A DNA stretch of 64,000 bases from Clavelina lepadiformis. Lineage: Eukaryota; Chordata; Ascidiacea; Aplousobranchia; Clavelinidae. Below the pieces are notes generated by a model. The model had not been told where the DNA came from and did no database searches. It saw nothing but the letters and a program-made list of their open reading frames with translations. How positions within the stretch are numbered: the first letter of the stretch is position 1; each line of letters begins with the position of its first letter. Positions 59,301 through 64,000 of this stretch are shown here, in pieces. Both the position numbers and the translations under genes were made by a program. Location: the NCBI RefSeq assembly GCF_947623445.1, contig NC_135240.1, positions 26,970,001 through 27,034,000 of the forward strand. The letters are read 5' to 3'.

Positions 59301-62300
59301 AACAAACTGCTGGTGGGTTCTGATGCAATTGTTAAGCATTGGAATATTATGAAAGAGTCAAGCAACTACTTACTCTAGAAGTTTGTAACTACAAAGGAGT
59401 TTTTCAGCTGATCCAAACAGATGTCAGAGCAATACTTGCAAACTTACATGAATGGCTGCAGTTGTTTTATGCACGAACATGTTTGTAATAATTTGTTAAA
59501 TGTGTAGACGAGCTGGGGAAAGTGTCGATTGGTGCGTACATGGCAATAAGATCATGCAAGCTCGGTGATTTAGGAGGGGACGTCTCCAAAGAACGACCAA
59601 GTTTTGGGCTAAAAATAAAGACGCCATCTCCGAAGAAACCTTTCAACCTTGCAGATGCGTCCAAACTTAGTGCACTTGATCCTGGTGATTAGTTGTTGTG
59701 CAAGTGCCACTGAATATTGATCTTTCATTCTTGCCTTATGTTTTACTGTGGTTATTAGAATCAACTCTGCAAGAGACTTCCATAGATACCACGATCACAA
59801 ACGCCAATTCCATCCTGGAGAAAAATTTCTGTTCCCTTTCCATCGGTAATTATAAATAATCATAAAAAATTTATATTCTTGCCCTGGGTCACATTGAAAC
59901 TTGGTTGGTTGAGTAACTTAAGCCGTCATAGTGAAGTTGTGATTTGCAGATGAGACGGTTGACCAATCGATGATGTCAACCTTATCAAAGGCAATATCGG
60001 AAATGTCAACCAGCTTGAACAATGAGGAGCTCGCTAAATTAATCATCGCGCTCTCCAATAAAAAAATTGAAGAAAAACAACAAACTCAATCTAAAGAACG
60101 AAGTTTACAGTGAGCAATATATTTTTGAAAGTTCATTAATTATTTTATTTATGTCATAACTTCCACTTGGAAGCGGTCGTGCATTGATCACTTTTCATTC
60201 TTTTCATCAGACAAACAAAAGATGATTTGAATGAAGCGCCATCCAGTGTTGGTACGTTTGCTAATTCTTTTCCATTCCTGTCGTGCGGTGAGGTAGAACA
60301 AACAACAGCCACGTGACTTATCACAAGAATTTGTTTGTTCATGCAGTCAATTCATTCGAATCCAGAGGAGAAAGCTTGGAAAAGTCTGCTATCACTTCTT
60401 TGAGAGAATCTGATGTCTATGTGAATAACATGCTAGTTGAAAACGAGATATCGATTTCAAAAACAGTGCCATCTGATTCCTCACAAAGGCAGCAACCTAT
60501 TCATGGTGATTTCTAAAGTACCTCGTTGAACATGGAACCATGTAATGCTTAATAGAAATCATATAACACCTCGTTTTATGACCGACAGGGAGAATTGACC
60601 ATAATGAAGCCTGTGATGAAGTTTTCCCCCTGCCAAATCATGAAACTACGATCTCGTCCGATTTTTTATCCAGGCAGCTGCTTTCTTCCACCAGATCTAA
60701 CCTCTCCCTCACCCGAGGATCTTTGAGCAGGTTTGTCATCACTTGATGGCGCTAGTGGTGGTTTGACTGTATAGCAGGAACATTTTGCGTTAAATAAGCC
60801 CAAACTAACTGTTAACGTCATGATGACCGCTCTACTCGTCATAACGGTAGACCAAATTTGAAATACAACGACTAAAACTGCTTATCCACTCCATATTATT
60901 AAGAATCCTTTCTCCAGTATATTTACTGGCAACTACTCCTTGATTTAAAGCCAACTTGTTTTAGGACTTGCCCCTCACTTTAATGAGATTGATAAAGTCA
61001 ATGAAATTGTTTTTTGTTTATGGGATTTGTGGTTTATATTTAACTTATTGACAGGGAGAGCATAGAGGAGTTGCATAAGAAGTTGAGGATGCGTGGACGA
61101 GCCACAAGTACAGAGTCTGGTGAGCTTGTATAGTTTTATTTGATAACAACATTTGCTAACATTATAATTATTCACCTAAGTTTTGACTGTTTGCGAGTTA
61201 GACCAATTATATGATTTGCCCAGTGATACGACGACTTCATCGTAATATACCGTAAAACCTCTATTTCACCACCATGGCGCTCTATTTTTCAACTCTTGTT
61301 TAAAAGTGGCATTCTATTAGAGGTGACGTTCAATTAGAGGTTGGCGCTCTATTTTTCGACTAGCTGGTCAGAATTTTGAAATAAAGTTTATTAATGAAAA
61401 GAAAAAACACCAAACACATTTACCGGTATATACTAAAAGTGGTGTTCTATTAGAGGTGGCGTTCAATTAGAGCAGAGGTGACGAACCTGCGGCCCGCGGG
61501 CCGCATGCGGCCCGCCAAACAATTTCGTGCGGCCCACCAAACAATTTGACAAACGCCCATACATGCAAGGCATATAGGACTTATAGGAAATAGGGTTGCC
61601 ATACCGTCCGGAAAATTCCGGACATGTCCGGAATTAGGGTTAAATTTTGCGTCCGGGAGACCAGCAGTCTTGAACTTTCTTTCACCTGTTTCTAATCTTT
61701 GCGCAATGCGATATCAAAAGCTGATAGCACAATTGAGTCGCAGCAGTATGTCTTCAATAGATTGCCGCACTCAATCGATGTATTTTTTGCGGCCGCGGGA
61801 GCAGCTAAAAATCTGCCAAATGAAGCGGTTGTGCTTGAATGCTAATTATTATGCAAAATGTTAAAAAAATTGTGCGGCCCGCTTGCTCAGCCGTAACTGA
61901 CAAAGTGGCCCGCGTCATCGAATAGGTTCGTCACCCCTGAATTAGAGGGAGGCGCTCTATTTTTCAACTCTTGTTTAAAAGTGGCGTTCTATTAGAGGTG
62001 GCGCTCAAATAGAGGTTTTACGGTAGGTCTCGAATGCTTCCATAAACATCTTATACGAATATTACTCTGATAAAATCTTGTTCCTTATCAGGCTTCGATC
62101 AAGATCTCATTCTTCCCGATGTTGTTTCAAACCGGTCATCAATTGCAACCAGGAAGGCAACAATGCCGTTTCCAATTTTAAGCGATGACCAAACTTTGAA
62201 GGACTCTCCGGTGAAGTGAGCTGATTTCTGATTCGTCACAATCTTATTGTTGAAAGCATTGCATTGAATTTGATTTCTATGAACAATATTTTCCCGTTTT

Positions 62301-63866
62301 GTCACAATCTAAACGCATGCACCTGAATTATCAGGGATTAAATGTTTTGAACTTTATCAGCCACATGGTGCCGCCAGTCTCAAGATCATCACTTCGTAGC
62401 GACGAGACGATGGAAAATGACGTTAACCTGACCCGGTTGTCTTCTGCCTTCCACCAACTTATCCCTTCTACGAGTTTCAGTGAGATGATGACCATGGCTG
62501 AAAGTGAGATTGACGACCATGACAATGCTACAGGCCATAGACATCTCACAACAATCGAAGAAAGTCGATCGAGTGTGGAGTCGATTAGCTCTAAAGAAGA
62601 GTCATTGGGTAGTGACTCGGTTCGACTTGTACCGTCCGCACACCTCAGCCACCTCAACACAATCACACATTTCTCCTCCCTGCCGGCCATGTACTTCAAT
62701 CAGCCGCTCTTGCTCCAGGGGGGTCCCCTCTACCACGGACACCCCATCATGCGGGGGAACCACCCATCGCAACAAGCCAGCACCACAGGTGGGTTCGTCG
62801 ATGAGTGATATTGTTATTGCTTTGCTGTTTGATGATGTCGGCATAGAGCTGAGCGTCATGTAAATATATTGCATAAGTGTTTCAAGGTTTTCACCCTTGT
62901 TCTTGGAAAACTTTTCACATATCCGTAATGTCACTTTGGTTTTCAGTTAGAAATTAAAGCTTTGATGGTAAAACGTTGCTTTGTTAATTGCGTCGTTTTC
63001 TGCAGAAAAACTGGTGCAGAAGGGTTTTGTTTGATTATGATTGTTATTTACAAGTCCCTGGTTCAGTTTTCTTGATATTTCACCAGATACAGTCGTACTT
63101 GCAAAGCTATTTCCCATAGTTCAATTTTGCCCGATTTCTCACCACATAATACTCACGATTGCCGTAACCCCAAGCTTAATAGAATCATCTGTCCATTGGT
63201 CGCTTCACATAGTCATGTGGTTTATAGGTCACTATATGGACGACAGTCGTGCGTTTGACACCGCGCTGTGTGCAGCTCAATCTCAAGGAGTGGACATCTC
63301 TTATCCTCACATGCTTCCATGCCAACACCTGCCTGCCATGAGAGGAATGAACATTGGTGAGATCCTGCTCAACCTCATGCAGTGTGCGAATATCAGTTGA
63401 TGCTGATTGTGTTTTAACTGAGTTAAATTCAAGTTAAGTCTACCCAAGGTTGACAGCAGACACATCAATTTATTTAGTTTCACAACCTGCCCTTGTTCTG
63501 CCGAGCCAAGTCGAGTTCGATGAAACGTTGTGTGTTGGAATCCCGGCCACGAAACAAATCCCATTGAGGAACAGCACATCAAGATGGATGCAGGTGCTTT
63601 GATACAAACCACTGGATGTTGTGACAGTTAGTTTCATAAAATCATTTTTGATGTTTCATATCAAGCATGTGTAAACAAGTCTAAGTTGAATGTTTCAGGT
63701 TGAACTTCGCACCTTGTCTGTGACAATCAACCATTGTGATGTCATGATCGACATAGAAACTTTGATCTCGATGAAGACGAAGCACATCATCGGACCGAAC
63801 TCCACTGAGGTGACCGACGTGGTGGTGAACGGGTGCAAGCCCGGAAGGTTCATCATCACCATCAAG
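56333..63866 (+). CDS. CEP192: CEP192/SPD-2 centrosome protein, N-terminal 954 residues (partial)
   Basis: Twenty-two exons: 56333-56460, 56981-57079, 57222-57310, 57392-57545, 57728-57785, 57898-58003, 58149-58243, 58393-58482, 58825-58915, 59157-59312, 59508-59684, 59759-59845, 59950-60109, 60211-60251, 60347-60505, 60589-60730, 61055-61119, 62092-62215, 62361-62788, 63228-63356, 63478-63593, 63699-63866; phases all agree, and the 3' end is outside the window. CEP192 recruits PLK4, Aurora A and PLK1 to centrosomes and drives pericentriolar assembly. Seen: an acidic region with FDDHEKFLEVE (about 158-168) like the human PLK4-binding stretch, SIGAYMAIRS with RPSFG (about 360-385), STLSKAISEM with KLIIALSNKK (about 454-477), Ser-rich spacers, then the SPD-2 domain (about 860-954) with LCVGIPATKQIPLRNSTSRW and IIGPNSTEV, matching human CEP192. 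Exons 8 and 9 rest mainly on splice phase and are less certain. Confidence 0.92.
61250..62023. mobile_element. TA-flanked inverted-repeat element split by a nested hAT insertion
   Basis: In CEP192 intron 17. Left end reads TACCGTAAAACCTCTATTT from 61248, right end is its exact reverse complement up to 62025, with TA at both sides, as in Tc1/mariner or pogo-type elements. A block GGCGCTCTATTTTTCAACTC, then TTGTTTAAAAGTGGC, occurs near both ends in the same orientation, and TCTATTAGAGGTG is repeated several times. An hAT element (61473-61939) sits inside. Without it the host element is about 300 bp. No ORF. Confidence 0.85.
61473..61939. mobile_element. Non-autonomous hAT element, 467 bp, nested
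   Basis: Ends CAGAGGTGACGAACC and GGTTCGTCACCCCTG, nearly perfect inverted repeats, with exact 8-bp duplication AATTAGAG at 61465-61472 and 61940-61947. GCGGCCCGC strings are concentrated near the ends. The interior carries CCATACCGTCCGG-type sequence. Because the duplication is made of the outer element's own sequence, this copy landed later. Confidence 0.9.
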
Positions 63867-64000
63867 GTGGGTGCGGCTCAAGTCATTTAGACCAGATCTG
63901 TGCTTGTTCTTCTGAATTATTTTTGGCTTGTGGACCACTTTGCGCACTCGGTTGTTTTCTTCAAACTTTGAAATGGTTCCAGAAATCATTGCTAAATTAA
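63867..64000. other. CEP192 intron running off the window
   Basis: Begins with donor GTGGGT after the last SPD-2 exon seen. No acceptor-plus-exon was recognised before the edge. Confidence 0.5.

Noticed and set aside
1-64000. tRNA, rRNA, snRNA, spliced-leader RNA genes and CRISPR arrays
   Set aside because: I looked for A/B boxes, conserved RNA stems and regularly spaced repeats and saw none I could support by eye.

Overview
The window looks like nuclear DNA of an invertebrate chordate, most likely an ascidian tunicate (Ciona-like); this is an inference. It is AT-rich, most genes have many short introns with GT-AG ends, a few genes are intronless, and each conserved gene is a recognisable single-copy orthologue of a vertebrate gene. 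I rebuilt exons by hand from reading frame, splice consensus and remembered family sequences. For the multi-exon genes the phases close without a frame break, and complete coding sums divide by three.

Layout: LRRC9-like gene on the minus strand, cut by the left edge (1-3352). NUDT9 ADP-ribose pyrophosphatase on plus (5464-9348). A single-pass membrane receptor with two leucine-rich-repeat blocks on plus (11601-16128). RP2, the ARL3 GAP, on plus (17576-21164). A tail-to-tail unrecognised coiled-coil protein on minus (21823-25205). Then three intronless plus-strand genes: TOM1-like (30120-31508), PDSS1 (35234-36442) and CWF19L2 (37183-39276). MOV10 RNA helicase on minus with 21 exons (43187-49966). 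CEP192/SPD-2 on plus, running off the right edge (56333-63866 seen).

The spaces between genes hold transposon debris: three non-autonomous hAT elements with 8-bp target duplications (40833-41934, 52410-52698, 61473-61939), two TA-flanked inverted-repeat elements (54116-54917 and 61250-62023, the latter split by one of the hAT copies inside a CEP192 intron), two dispersed repeat families, one of them forming a foldback at 44984-45100, and a broken Ty3/Gypsy-type fossil (52708-54070).

The genes do not form one pathway. Ciliary and centrosomal biology recurs (LRRC9, RP2, CEP192), but that may be coincidence. I found no clear new system. The most unusual genes are the Toll-like ectodomain receptor without a TIR domain and the unrecognised 835-residue protein.
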